From positions 95,005,527 through 95,069,526 of the forward strand of contig NC_084486.1 of NCBI RefSeq assembly GCF_030035675.1: DNA of 64,000 bases, written 5' to 3'. The DNA comes from Rhineura floridana (taxonomy: Eukaryota > Chordata > Lepidosauria > Squamata > Rhineuridae). Below the pieces are notes generated by a model. The model saw only the letters and a program-made list of their open reading frames with translations. It did not search any database and was not told the origin of the DNA. Position numbers and translations under genes: made by a program. Of the stretch, positions 1 to 11,200 are shown in pieces (position 1 is the first letter of the stretch; each line of letters begins with the position of its first letter).

Positions 1-203
1 ATGTTTCTCTATCCACCTTCTCCATACCATGCATAATTTTATACACTTCTATCATGTCGCCTTTTACTATTTTTCTAAACTAAAAAGTCCCAAATGCTTT
101 CCTCATAGAGGAGTTGCTCCGTCCACTTGATTATTTGGGTTGCTGTTTTCTGAACCTTTTCCAACTGTACAGTAACCTTTCTGAGGTGGGGTGACCAGGT
201 TCT
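1..203 (-). mobile_element. CR1 LINE fragment (3' part of ORF2)
   Basis: The stretch matches, with scattered changes, the minus-strand end of the large CR1 copy in this window (compare about 37840-38055). Shared landmarks are the block reading cataattttatacacttcta and the block ctaaactaaaaag. It is cut by the window start and stops near gtgaccagg. No open frame survives. It is an old 5'-truncated copy. Confidence 0.8.
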
Positions 204-1740
204 TTATCTTTAAAGAGGGCTTGGACTGGAATAGCCTTCAGAGGACTCTCCTCTAGAAAGTAGGACACATGGCCAGCATAAGTGCTGTTGTAAGACAAAA
301 TGAAATAACTCTTGTAAACCACTTTCCACAGCCATGAGCAAATGTCCTTGAACATTGTTGCCTATGTGTGTCATTTTGTTTTGTTTTGTGTTGTTCAGTG
401 AAAGATTTTAAACATGGAGGTGGTGTGATTATTTGTTTTTATGGCTCTGGGCACAATTGTTCATTCATCACCCAATGAGAGAAGAAGTCAATTTTCACCT
501 AATGTTAAAAACAAAGCCAGCTGCTAGGCAAAATAGGAAATATTCTACCTCACTTCCCCAGGCACTCAAAAGTAAAAAGAACCACTTGGGAATAGACCTT
601 GTGCTGAAAGATGGAGGAGACAAAGGTATTGCAGCCTGCTTGGCCAAAATAAAATCAATCTGCAAGCTTGGAGTGGTTTTGTGTGTGATTCTGCGCTGAG
701 TACATGTTTTTAATTAACTTGTCATCCTAAAGTCCTAACAGACCAAATCAATTAGCATGTAAATTCCTCAGTCACAGAGAGAGATGCTGCAAGTGTGTAT
801 GTGTGTATACATACACACATTTATGTTTACTTCTAAGTAGTTGGTAAGCATTATCAGCACAGTCCTAGGAACAGAGGAATGGTGTGTATGTATGTGTACA
901 TACACACAAAACTAAAGGAACATACCTTTTGTTAAGGAGAAGAAAAGTAGAAACACGTTTCTTTCTTATTACATATTGTATGCTGTTTGAAATCTCTGGG
1001 GATAGCCATAGAAGAACAGCCTTGCCAACAGGGCAGCTCCATGTTTTATTGAGGGGTGGGAGGTTCTGTGATAGAGCTGTCTTTTTCCACCATCTGCAAT
1101 GAGTAATGGAGAACAATGTTTAGAAAAAAACAAATATGCATCAATAATCAAATTATAGCAATATGTATTTCTGTAGGATGGAAAACTACCAGATTGAGGG
1201 ATGGGTTTAGTCTAAGTGTGCCCCACCCATTTTTTACATTACAGCCACCTCACCCGCTTGGACATAGTTAATGGGGCTGCCAGTATTTCCATTATAAAGC
1301 CCTATTTATTATTCTGACAATAGCAATTTATATTATGAACAATAGTGTCATAGTGAATAAAAACAGTAAGATTGGTGTGGAGCAGCCAGGCAACCCAAAT
1401 GCATCACTGACATGTTGGTTTCTGTGCACACATCCCCCATCCCGGCTTTATGCTCTTCAAGTCTCAAGTGCAGTAAAAACAAAGAGTCCTTGGGATTTAT
1501 TTTTGTTAAGGTTGGGCTTTTTTTATAATAGCATTTTACTAAAATGGGACAGGCTAGTACAAAATATTACGAAAGGAAAGAGATAAGGGTGATTCATTGC
1601 ATCAAACTTCAAGCTATTTGTACTAGACACAATGTCTTCTGTGGCCCTGTTCAAGAGTAGCATTCATGGCCAGAGAATTACATCTCCAATCTCTGTTTCA
1701 GCTGATCACTTATGAAAATCTAATCAAGGTTTGAAGAGGA
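204..1740. other. Intergenic stretch without recognised genes
   Basis: No gene or clear repeat was recognised. Short open frames on both strands look random. Two small self-complementary TG/CA-rich patches lie near 795-825 and 875-908. Confidence 0.5.
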
Positions 1741-1885
1741 AGGGCTATAGCTCAGAGGCAGAGCATCTTCCTTGCTTGCCAAATGTTCAACCCCTGGCCC
1801 AGGTAGGGCTGGGAGACACTCCCTGTCTAAAACTCTGCAGAGCCACTAGCAGTCAGTATAAACGGTACTGAGTTACTCCTAGGGT
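1741..1885 (+). mobile_element. tRNA-derived SINE, family S1, 3'-truncated
   Basis: The copy begins with a tRNA-like A box (ggctatagctcagaggcaga) and has a B-box-like gttcaacccc, then the family body gtagggctgggagacact and agtcagtataaacggtactgag. At least seven related copies occur in this window on both strands. This one lacks the usual 3' end found in fuller copies. Confidence 0.75.
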
Positions 1886-2134
1886 TTACCATCAAAAAAA
1901 GCAAATTTGTTAAGTCTGATTCTCTTTTCTATCACCCTACCCCATCTTACTGGCCTGGCCCAGATGGCATAATTTGCCATGGACTACTTCATCAAAAACA
2001 TTTTTTAAAAAAGGATTATGGCCTTATGACCCAAGTCTATGCACATCTACACAGAGGTAAGTCCCACTAGGCTTATTGGGTCTTACTTCCAGGTAAAAAT
2101 TCATAAAAGTATGGCCAAAATTGCATGGCTTTAG

Positions 2135-2560
2135 TAGAGATGGAGGAGAAATTCAATTTGTTTATATTTTAACAAAAAACTACCTAATTTGCACTTCTCA
2201 AACCAATATGCAAAACAAAACAGCTAGCCCTCAAAATTTGCACTTCTTTGAATTTTGTGATGCAGTTTGCCAATCAACCAATGTGTACAAAAATGCATAC
2301 ATTAGGTGAAAGCCTACATGAACATTAACATATTAGTGAAAATAACATACCAAAATGCATTATATTATGGGGAAATGCCAGCAAAAACGTGTATATTAGT
2401 GAAAACTACATACAAACGTGTGTTTTTATTAGCAGAAATTTGCAATAAAATTCTGATTAATTTTCCTTTAAAAATCCACAAATTGCTGTGGGATTGTGGA
2501 GAACTGAATTTAATATTGGGAAAAAGAAAAATTGAAATGGAAGGATTTTGTCCATCCCTA
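2135..2560 (+). mobile_element. AT-rich non-autonomous hAT-like element (family A)
   Basis: The ends are complementary, starting TAGAGATGG and ending CCATCCCTA, and the internal A/T-rich body is shared with copies at 10626, 19605, 30307, 47030 and 51615. The body has imperfect internal repeats of the type acatacaaaaatg. No coding capacity is seen. The 8-bp flanks are weakly similar here. Assignment to hAT rests on the better preserved copy at 30307. Confidence 0.6.
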
Positions 2561-3415
2561 ACTTGTAGTAACTAGTAAATCATCATCATCATTCTAGGTA
2601 ATTGTGCTTTACTCCACTAAGGAAGATATCCAATGTTATACATCTGAGTCCATTGATTCTAGTGGGTTTACAGGTCTTAGTTGGATATCAGCCAGAATCA
2701 AATTAGATTTTAAATAAAAGCCAGGTATTCAAAAAAAAACTCTTTTCCACATACATCAATATACTGTGATTTCAAAATTACATATTTGGGGAAAATGCAT
2801 TGAGATTGGTCAAACGTAGTGGAGAAAGTGTTGGATATTGATGTGGAACTCCCCCAGATTCAGAATCCTTCCTTGGCTGAGAAGCATTTTGGATGACCTT
2901 TGGCAAGTCTCAGTCTTCCAGCTTCAGCCATCTTACAAGGCAGCCGTGAGATGGCTAAATTGAGAATTACAAAAAACTTGACTAATTAAGAAGTGCTATA
3001 GAAAGAATGGGAGATTCTCCTGTGCAGACCCCACTGAAATTAGTGGGAACAATACTCTTCCTGGGGGATTGTGCCTCATATTCACATAACTACTCATCAA
3101 GATGCATGTCCAAAATTGTCCCAGGAAAGTACATCATAAATAGAATTGGAATTTCACATTATTCTGGGTCTGTGTTTGAATCACATTTCTAACATATTTC
3201 TAAAGGCAGTGATATGCTAGGGAATAAATGAGGCTACTTATAAAAAAATTACTTCCTGTTGAATACTTCCACAACTATTCACATGGGATGCAACACTGAC
3301 TGAATTCTACTGGAAATGGTTTCATTTCCATGTTTATACTCTGCTTTTCTTTTCACAGTGAAACCCAAACTGGCTGACAATTTCATAGTAAACATGAATA
3401 CCATGTTCATATCCA

Positions 3416-3822
3416 CAACACATATTTAAAGCAGTATCATACCACGTTAAAAGTCATGGCTTCCCCAAAAGAATCTTGGGAGCTCTAGTTTGTTAAGGAT
3501 GTTGAGAATTGTTAAGAGGCTTCCTATTGCTCTTGCAGAGCTAGAATTCACAGAGTTCCCTGGGAAGAGGGATTGTAAATTGTTTCAAAATATTTTTAAT
3601 GTTGTGTTTAAATTATTGTAACCTGCCCTGGGACCTTAGGGTGAGGAGCAGGTAAATACTGTTCTACTAGATTCTTATACCACTCTGAGCATTGCAGCTC
3701 TGTGAGGGGAATTGAGATCTCCTAACAACTCTCAGCAACCTTAACAAACTACAATTCCCAGGATTCTTTGGGGAACGCCATGACTGTTAAAGTGAAACAA
3801 TACTGCTTTGAATGTGTGGTGC
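3416..3822. mobile_element. Palindromic DNA transposon with an L2 3'-end insert
   Basis: The left arm (about 3428-3510) and right arm (about 3725-3812) are long imperfect inverted repeats. Both carry aaagcagtat, gtcatggc and tagtttgttaagg in opposite orientation. Between the arms, about 3585-3665 resembles the 3' end of an L2-type retrotransposon (cctgccctgggaccttaggg). No transposase is present. The superfamily is not certain. Confidence 0.6.
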
Positions 3823-3834
3823 AGATAATACCTG

Positions 3835-6800
3835 GACCTTGTGGCTTTTGTGGTCGTTGCCACTTGCCTAGCTGAGGAGTGCTGCCATCCCATCGCTTTT
3901 GGGCCCCTGCCGCTATGGCTACCGCTATTGCTGTCTGCTAATCGTTGAGGCGCCGCTGTTGCTGCTACTGCCAGGATGTATGAGTGGTTTGTATGAGTGA
4001 GGGTGTGATTGTGTACAGATTGTGAGTTTTGTTACTTATTTTATTTTTATTATGTGCCTGGGCGGGAGGATAATGCATTGGGAGGGAGGACCAGAGGGGG
4101 CCCCTGTCAGCGTAGTGACGGGTAATGGGAGGTATGGCATTGTGAGGAGGACATGCCAGTTGAGGGGAACTCGACCCAGACAATTGGTGGCTGTGCCGTG
4201 TTCCGGTCCTCCCCACATCCACAGGATTGCTGGTAGTTCTATCAGCCAACTCTCGGATCTCCAGTTGCTGCTTTTTAACGCCAGATCGGTAAATAACAAA
4301 ACCTCCCTCATCCATGATTTAATTGTGGATGAGGTGGCCGATCTGGCATTTATTACCGAGACCTGGGTGAGCGATCTGGGAGGTATTAATCTCTCCCAGC
4401 TATGCCCACCTGGGTACTCGGTTCAGCATCTGGGTAGATCCAAGGGTCGGGGAGGGGGAATCGCTGTGGTCTATAGAAGTTCCATCCCTCTTGTTAGGCA
4501 CCCTATCCAGGTGGCTAATGGTCTGGAGTGTCTCCACATTGCGTTGGGTCAGCGAGACAGACTGGGAATACTGTTGGTGTACCGTCCACCCTGCTGCCCA
4601 ACAGCCTCCCTAACTGAGCTGACAGAGGTGGTCGCGGATTTATTGTTGCGATCCCCCAAGCTTTAGGTATTGGGGGATCTCAACATTCATGCCGAGACCG
4701 CTTTGTCTGGAGCGGCTCAGGACTTCATGACCTCCATGACAGCCATGGGGATGTCTCAATTTGTTACTGACCCTACGCATATTTCGGGGCACACTCTAGA
4801 CTTGATTTTTGCCTCTGGATTAGGGGATGGTGATCTGGGAGTGAGGGATTTTACATCTATTCCTTTGTCATGGACAGATCACCGCCTATTGAGGTTTAGA
4901 CTCACAATGTTTTCTTCCCTCTGCAAGGGTGGAGGACCAATTAAGATGGTCCGTCCCCGAAGACTAATGAATCCTGAGGGTTTTCAGAAGGCTCTAGGGA
5001 GTTTTCTGGCTGATAAAACTGACGCTCCTGTCGAAACCCTGGTCACTCTGTGGAATACGGAAATGACCCGGGCAGCTGACGCAATCGCCCCGATGCGCCC
5101 TCTCCTTTGCAGAGCTCAATTGGCTCCTTGGTTCACCCCGGAGCTAAGAGTGATGAAGCAAGAAAGGAGACGGCTTGAGTACAAATGGAGACGAACTCCC
5201 GACGGCTGTAACCATGCACTTTTGAAGGTCTCTACCAAACTCTATGTGAAGGCGGTGAAGGCAGCAAAGAAGCAGTACTTTGCTGCCTCCATTCAGTCAT
5301 CTTGTAACCGCCCAGCGGAACTTTATAAAGTTGTTCGAGGACTTTTACACTCTGGTCCTCAGAACGCAATAATACCATCAATAGCCCGCAGTAATGAGTT
5401 TGCGAGACACTTCCAAGATAAGATCACGAACATCCGCCAGGACCTCGACTCCAACATTGTAGCAGTTGAACCTAATGAGGTGTCCGGAGCACAGTCTTGT
5501 CCTGTTTTATTGGATGAATTTCAGTTGGTACAGCTCGAGGATGTGGACAAGGTGCTTGGACAGGTGCGGGCGACCACTTCTGCTCTGGATCCTTGCCCCT
5601 CGTGGCTAATAAAAGCTAGCAGGAATGTAACAGCCGGCTGGGCCAAGGAGGTGATCAATGCCTCTTTACGAGAGGGAGTGGTACCACTCTGCCTGAAACA
5701 GGCGGTGGTGAGACCACTCCTAAAAAAACCCTCATTGGACCCTGACAACCTTGACAACTATAGACCGGTAGCAAATGTTCCATTCCTGGGCAAGGTTCTA
5801 GAGCGTGTGGTCGCTCGCCAGCTCTAGGCTCTCTTGGATGAAACTGATTATCTGGATCCATTTCAATCGGGCTTTCGGCTGGGGTTTGGTACAGAAACAG
5901 CCTTGGTCGCCCTGTATGATGACCTCTGTCGGGAGAAAGACAGGGGGAGTGTAACTCTGTTGGTTCTCCTTGATTTCTCAGTGGCTTTTGATACCATCGA
6001 CCATGGTATCCTTCTGGGACGACTTGCGGACTTGGGAGTTGGAGGCACTGCTTGGCAGTGGCTGTGCTCCTACCACGAGAATCGTCTCCAGAAGGTGGTG
6101 CTTGGGGAGCATTACTCGAATCCCTGGGTACTTCAATATGGGGTCCCGCAGGGTTCAGTTCTGTCCCCCATGCTCTTTAACATCTATATGAAGCCGCTGG
6201 GCGAGGTCATTAGGAGTTTTGGAGTGCGTTTCCAGCAATATGCTGATGATACGTAGCTCTACTTCTCCTTTTCATCTTCTTCAGGTGAGGCTGTCAATGT
6301 ACTAAACCGCTGCCTGGCCGCGATAATGGACTGGATGAGAGCTAATAAACTGAGACTCAATCCTGACAAGACTGAGATGCTGTTGGTGGGGGGCCTCTCT
6401 GCCCAGATGGTTGATGTCCAACCTACCCTAGATGGGGTTACACTCCCCCTAAAGGAGCAGGTCCGTAGTTTGGGGGTCTTATTAGATCCGCTCCTGTCAC
6501 TGGAGGCTCAGGTAGCCTCGGTGGCACGGAATGCGTTCTACCAGCTTCGGCTGGTAGCCCAACTACGACCCTATCTGGACAGGGAGAACCTCGCCACAGT
6601 TATCCATGCTCTGGTAACCTCTAGATTGGACTACTGTAATGCACTCTACGTAGGGTTACCTTTGAAGACGGTTCGGAAACTTCAGCTGGTGCAGAATGCT
6701 GCGGCCAGAGTTCTTACTTGGACTAAAAAATCTGACCATATAACACCTGTCCTGGCCCAACTGCACTGGCTACCAATATGTTTCCGGGCCAGATTCAAAG

Positions 6801-7270
6801 TGTTGGTTTTTACCTATAAAGCCCTTAACGGCATCGGACCGCAATACCTGATGGAACGCCTCTCCCGCTATGTACCTACCCATTCGCTACGCTCAACGTC
6901 GAAGGCCCTTCTCTGGGTCCCAACTCATAGGGAGGCCCAGAGAGCAATAGCTAGATCTAGGGCCTTCTCAGGGGTGGCCCCCAAATTATGGAACGCCCTC
7001 CCTGACGAGATACGCCTGGCGCCTTCTTTGTTATCGTTTCGGCGCCAGGTAAAGACCTACCTCTTTGCCCAGGCATTTTAATTGTAATTGTAATTGTAAT
7101 TTTACTGTAATTTCTGTCTTAACTGTGTTTTTAAAATGTTTTTATAGTTGCATTGTACCCACACTCACCTGTATTTTAATGTGGTTTTATTCTGCTGTAC
7201 ACCGCCCTGAGAGCTTTTCGCTATAGGGCGGTCTAAAAGTACAATAAATAATAAATAATAATAAATAACA
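3835..7270 (+). mobile_element. L2-clade LINE, nearly full-length
   Basis: A GC-richer leader (about 3835-4021) precedes one long frame encoding an apurinic-type endonuclease and a reverse transcriptase. A 3' UTR follows, ending with the paired motif acaccgccctgagag and gggcggtctaaaagt, then a short (TAAATAA)-type tail. This is the usual organisation of reptile L2 elements without a recognisable ORF1. No target-site duplication was identified. A second, different L2-type tail lies directly downstream. Confidence 0.85.
4022..7081 (+). pseudogene. L2 ORF: endonuclease plus reverse transcriptase, three in-frame TAG codons
   Basis: The same frame stays open for about 1020 codons, interrupted only by TAG at 4664-4666, 5825-5827 and 6254-6256. 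Endonuclease landmarks are NARSVNNK, TETW, GRGGGIAVVYR, GDLNIH, LDLIFAS and the TDH motif. Reverse transcriptase landmarks are LVLLDFSVAFDTIDH (motif A), GVPQGSVLSPMLFN (motif B) and QYADDT (motif C), followed by the thumb region and the typical C-terminus LAPSLLSFRRQVKTYLFAQAF minus its last residue. The protein copies L2 RNA at nicked chromosomal DNA. Two of the stops (5825, 6254) could each come from CAG by one C-to-T change. With no frameshift seen, the copy looks fairly young but inactive. Confidence 0.85.
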
Positions 7271-7339
7271 ACCAAGGTGGAAGGTTCTAACAATAAAAAA
7301 TGATATAAAAACTTTCTAATAAAGTTGGTAGTAATAAAT

Positions 7340-7490
7340 GATACATTTTGTTTTAATGTATTTTAAGGTCTGTTTTTATGATGTCTTAAAAATTTTTTAG
7401 CACTTCTATTTGCCGCCCTGGGCTCCTGCTGGGAGGAAGGGCGGGATATAAATCAAATAATAATAATAATAAAATAAACTGTGGCAAAAC
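7340..7490 (+). mobile_element. L2-type 3' end fragment
   Basis: The block gccgccctgggctcctgctg and agggcgggatataaatc followed by (AAT)n is the 3' signature of L2-related elements. It differs from the tail of the adjacent L2 copy, so it is a separate 5'-truncated insertion. Confidence 0.6.
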
Positions 7491-7760
7491 TAGCATTGAT
7501 TTTAATAGAGTTACACTTCCCCTACGGAGTTCTGCTATGCTTGGACTTCAGGTCAAGTGTTTGTATGGGGGAAATAAGATGTCTGCAGGTTCTTCCACAA
7601 AGCCAGCTTTAGTTTCAGATTAGAGACATCATAAAACAATCATATGACCCATCCTTCAAGATTTGTGATATTTCCATGACTTCCATGATCTTTTTCATGT
7701 ATTGTATCTATCATGTATCCATGAACATAACAGCCACAACTTTCCAAACTTCTCTCCCAT

Positions 7761-7947
7761 AGGAACATAGGAAACTACCTTATATCACGTCAGATCATTT
7801 ACCCATCTAGCTTAGTACTGTCTGCTCTGACTGGCAGCAATCAGTGTTTCAGATAGTAGTCTCTCCCATCCCTACCAGGAGATGCCAGGGATTGAAAGTG
7901 GGACCTTCTGCATGCAAAGCAGATGCTCTACTACTGAGCTACGGCCC
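7761..7947 (-). mobile_element. tRNA-derived SINE, family S1
   Basis: Read on the minus strand it starts with the tRNA-like head (gggccgtagctcagtagtag), contains the trinucleotide-rich body agatgccaggg in antisense, and ends with the family tail ctatgttcct. It is nearly full length. Confidence 0.8.
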
Positions 7948-9154
7948 AAATTCTCCTAGTTCAGCATTGGTGTTGCTTGGGTGGGTAATGGATAGATGCC
8001 ACACCCTCACATCTGAGTCTTGTAGAGGTGATAGAGCGACTTTGGGAGCTTCTACCCACTCACCCTCCTGTATCTGCCCCTCAAAGGATGCTGAGGCTAA
8101 TGGCACCAATAATATATATCTGGGCCTGGAGGGGTGAGGGAAATATTCTATTAAACTCTTTAAAAGATATCTAGAAAATGGTTTGAAGCTGCTAATTTGT
8201 AAATCATATGAAATCTCATGTTAATTTGAATTCCAGCATAATTCATGCCATTTGTATTGACTCTAACAAGATGTCAACTGTGTGCTGGATAAGGTGAATT
8301 GCCCCACTTTTTATTGGAGTCAGCTCATCATTAGCACCTCTAAATCCTTTCCTGAAGTGTGTTTGCTAAATTTTTATTGAGTAACCAGTGAGGATAGATT
8401 GGGGACCAATGCAGACTGAAGCACCTGCATATATGACTGTAAGGATCAAATGTATTACACAAACATATCTGATCTCCAGATTAACCATGGGTGGCCCCCC
8501 AGAAAAGTGGATTAGCACTTGAGAACATTAAAACTCCCTGTGGGAAATGAACATAGTCAGCCCTAAGACCTTCTGATGAATGGTCTTTGTGTTTTTAGAT
8601 GGAACTCCAGTTCATCCTGCAAAAAACATTCACATATTCTCAGGGACTGAGCTTTGATTCATCAGCGTAAGTATTGTATAGAAAAGGGCTGTCTAATTTC
8701 CCCCCAGTTTGAACTAATTGGATGCCATGCTGTGGGAGTATGCTGTATTTGATAAAAATAAAGTCAACATGAGTTTCGGGCAACAGTGATAACATTAAAA
8801 TGGTCCAATGGGTGCAGTGATTAGTATCACAGGTAGATTTGTTAGAGGAAAGGGCAAATAAAAAGGGGGTGTGCTGCTGAAACTGGGAATTAGGGTGTGG
8901 TTCTGTGACAAAGAACAAGTTACATGATTCTGGGTTGCCTGTGTTATAACATAGCACAAGCTGACCAGTAGCTGTTTGGGTGGACAAAACAATTCCTATC
9001 TGGGGTGGGGAATCCATGATGGGGTTCTCGCACCATCCTCCTGGTACAATCTATTCACTGCAGCATAGGATGAAAAGGGCCAGTAGCTTGATGCCCAATG
9101 GACAATCTAACAGATATTTCAATAGGCTCACCTTGCAATTAGCATGCTGCAAGT
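7948..9154. other. Intergenic stretch, no recognised genes
   Basis: Nothing convincing was recognised. A 125-codon minus-strand frame at 8640-9017 shows no known motif and is treated as chance. Confidence 0.45.
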
Positions 9155-9291
9155 CAGGGGTGGCTAACCTGTGGCCCTTTAGATGATGTTGGACTCCAGT
9201 TCCCATCAGCCCCAGAAAGCATGATCAATTGTCAGGGATGATGCAAGATGTAGTCCAGCAATGTGGGAAGGGGCACAGGTTAGCCATCCTG
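9155..9291. mobile_element. Palindromic hAT-like MITE
   Basis: It starts CAGGGGTGGCTAACCTG and ends with the inverted counterpart CAGGTTAGCCATCCTG, with the conserved interior ttcccatcagcccc. Several relatives occur in this window (29121, 45656, 48086, 61988). It has no coding capacity. A clear target duplication was not seen. Confidence 0.7.
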
Positions 9292-9359
9292 CTCTGGGGG
9301 ATTCCTTCAGGGTATAGGAACATAGGAAGGTGATTTAAAACATGGGTGTTATGGGTCTT

Positions 9360-9470
9360 AATATTGTCTGTTATTTATTTATTTTAAAAGATTTATATAC
9401 CGATTAATCATAAAATTCTCTATGTGATGTACACAATAAATTATTGATAAAACACAAGAGTGTTAATGCT
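9360..9470 (-). repeat. Retrotransposon 3'-tail fragment (L2-like), low confidence
   Basis: The stretch tttatttattttaaaag then tttatataccg resembles the reverse complement of L2/SINE tails common in reptiles. It is flanked on both sides by a duplicated block of about 65 bp (about 9098-9165 and 9474-9540). Confidence 0.4.
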
Positions 9471-9574
9471 CACTGGAGGATCTAACAGATATTTTAACAG
9501 GCTAGCCTTGCAATTAGCATGCTACAAGGCAGGGGTGTCTCTAACCTGTGCTCCTCCAGTGTAACCTGTGCTCT

Positions 9575-9703
9575 ACAGTGACTAGTAACAGCTCTCCGGA
9601 GTTTCAAACAGAAGCCTTTCCCAGCCTTACCTGGAGATGCCAGGGACTGAAGTTGGGACCATTTGCATGCAAAACATGTGCTCTCTCACTAATCTATTGT
9701 CCT
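9575..9703 (-). mobile_element. tRNA-derived SINE, family S1, 5' part only
   Basis: The stretch shares acctggagatgccagggact and catgcaaaacatgtgctct with the other S1 copies in antisense. The 3' end is missing. Confidence 0.65.
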
Positions 9704-10625
9704 TCATCACTATGTTTGACCATAAGAGGTTAAGTTGCGCAGGATAGAAGAAGCCATTGCTGAAATATGCATTAGACAGAATCATTTTTTTTCCTTCAGG
9801 GATTTATTGGACTTTTTTAGAAATATGAGGCTAGTTTGAGCACTTCTCTACCAAATCTACAACTTTTTTTTGTGAACAGATGCAGATCCTCCCTTACACC
9901 ACAAGCTATAGTAATATAATATCTTATAATATTACATTTAGGGTCACCCAAAATGTCACACCTCACTATTTTGTGACATTTTTAATTGGGCCTAATACAT
10001 GTGTTTCCCTATCATGGCTTTTGGATGTTTTTCCTAACAGATCAACATGGGTACCTATGATTTTGTGTCCTTCTATACTAGCCTCATTGCTGACTTCTTA
10101 ATGCGATCTAACTGCCCTCACAGAGTGCCCTACAATGATATTGTTGTGTCACCAAAGGGATGCTATTGTTCTACTACTGCCCAACAGACCTTAGCTAGGA
10201 GTATAATGTACTGGACATTTTTGGTGGAATGACATTGATTGTCTGATGGTAGCCTCTGCCCCTGAATATTTTCACCTCTGCCTGTTTACAAAATTGCTGA
10301 GTGTGTGGTTGGCTGCTTTTTTTCCTGGTGAATTATTGCTAATGAGAACTCCTCTGTCTACACATTCAGATTGCAATGGGGTGTACCATTGCTATAGCAG
10401 CCTTTAGAAGGTTTGTGCTGGAATGCCCAACTGCAGTCCAGCTTTGCAATCATGAGCTTTTGTGAATGAGCCTTGATTGTAATGATGACAGCAAGGTAAT
10501 CCTTGAATATTCCTTCCCTGATGAAATGGCACTGACTTCCTTGTCATAACTGGAATCACAATCTATTCAAACAAACCTGCTTCAAATGCATTCAATCTTT
10601 CTAAGAGAAAGCTATTGCTCTGTTT

Positions 10626-11060
10626 TAGGAATGGGCAAGAAATTAAATTCAGTTCACATTTCAAGCTGAATATATCAAATTTGCGCTTTCCGAAACAATG
10701 TAAGAACTGAAACACAACCATCCTTCAAAATTCGCACTTAATTGAATTTTGCAATGCAGTTTCCCAACCAAACAATGCTTACAAAATTGCACATACTAGA
10801 GGAGTGTGCATAAATATGAATATGAATGAAAATAACATACAGAAATGCATTATATGACAAGATGTTGCTTGCAGAAATGTGTACATTAGTCAAACCTGCC
10901 TACAAAAATGTGCTTATTAGGAGAAATTTGCACTAAAATGCTGGAGAATTTTCACGAGGATTTTTTTTTTTAAATAGCAAATTGCTGCAGAAAGGTGGAG
11001 AACCTAATTTAAGACTGGAAAACTGAGAAACTGAGAGAACCAAACTTGACAGATCTTTCC
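10626..11060 (+). mobile_element. AT-rich non-autonomous hAT-like element (family A)
   Basis: It starts TAGGAATGGGCAAGAAATT and follows the family body almost throughout, including aaaataacatacagaaatg and ttattaggagaaatttgcac. The right end stops at gatctttcc, just short of the family terminus CATCCCTA. Confidence 0.7.
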
Positions 11061-11200
11061 AGTGCTTTTTTGGTTAAAAAAAAAAAGAGGTGCCAGTACT
11101 CATACTTTGATAAAAGTGCTGTGGAACAAATTGTTGCCATGGGCAGCCAAACTCAGAGCTGCTGGTACTCCATACCAGTGAGTACCATCACACACAAAAA
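11061..11200 (+). repeat. Unclassified dispersed repeat (shared with 56640 and 21057)
   Basis: The block gaggtgccagtactcatact followed by ttgataaaagtg recurs near 56660 in the same orientation and near 21090-21116 in reverse. The pattern suggests a small DNA transposon family. The ends were not resolved. Confidence 0.4.
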
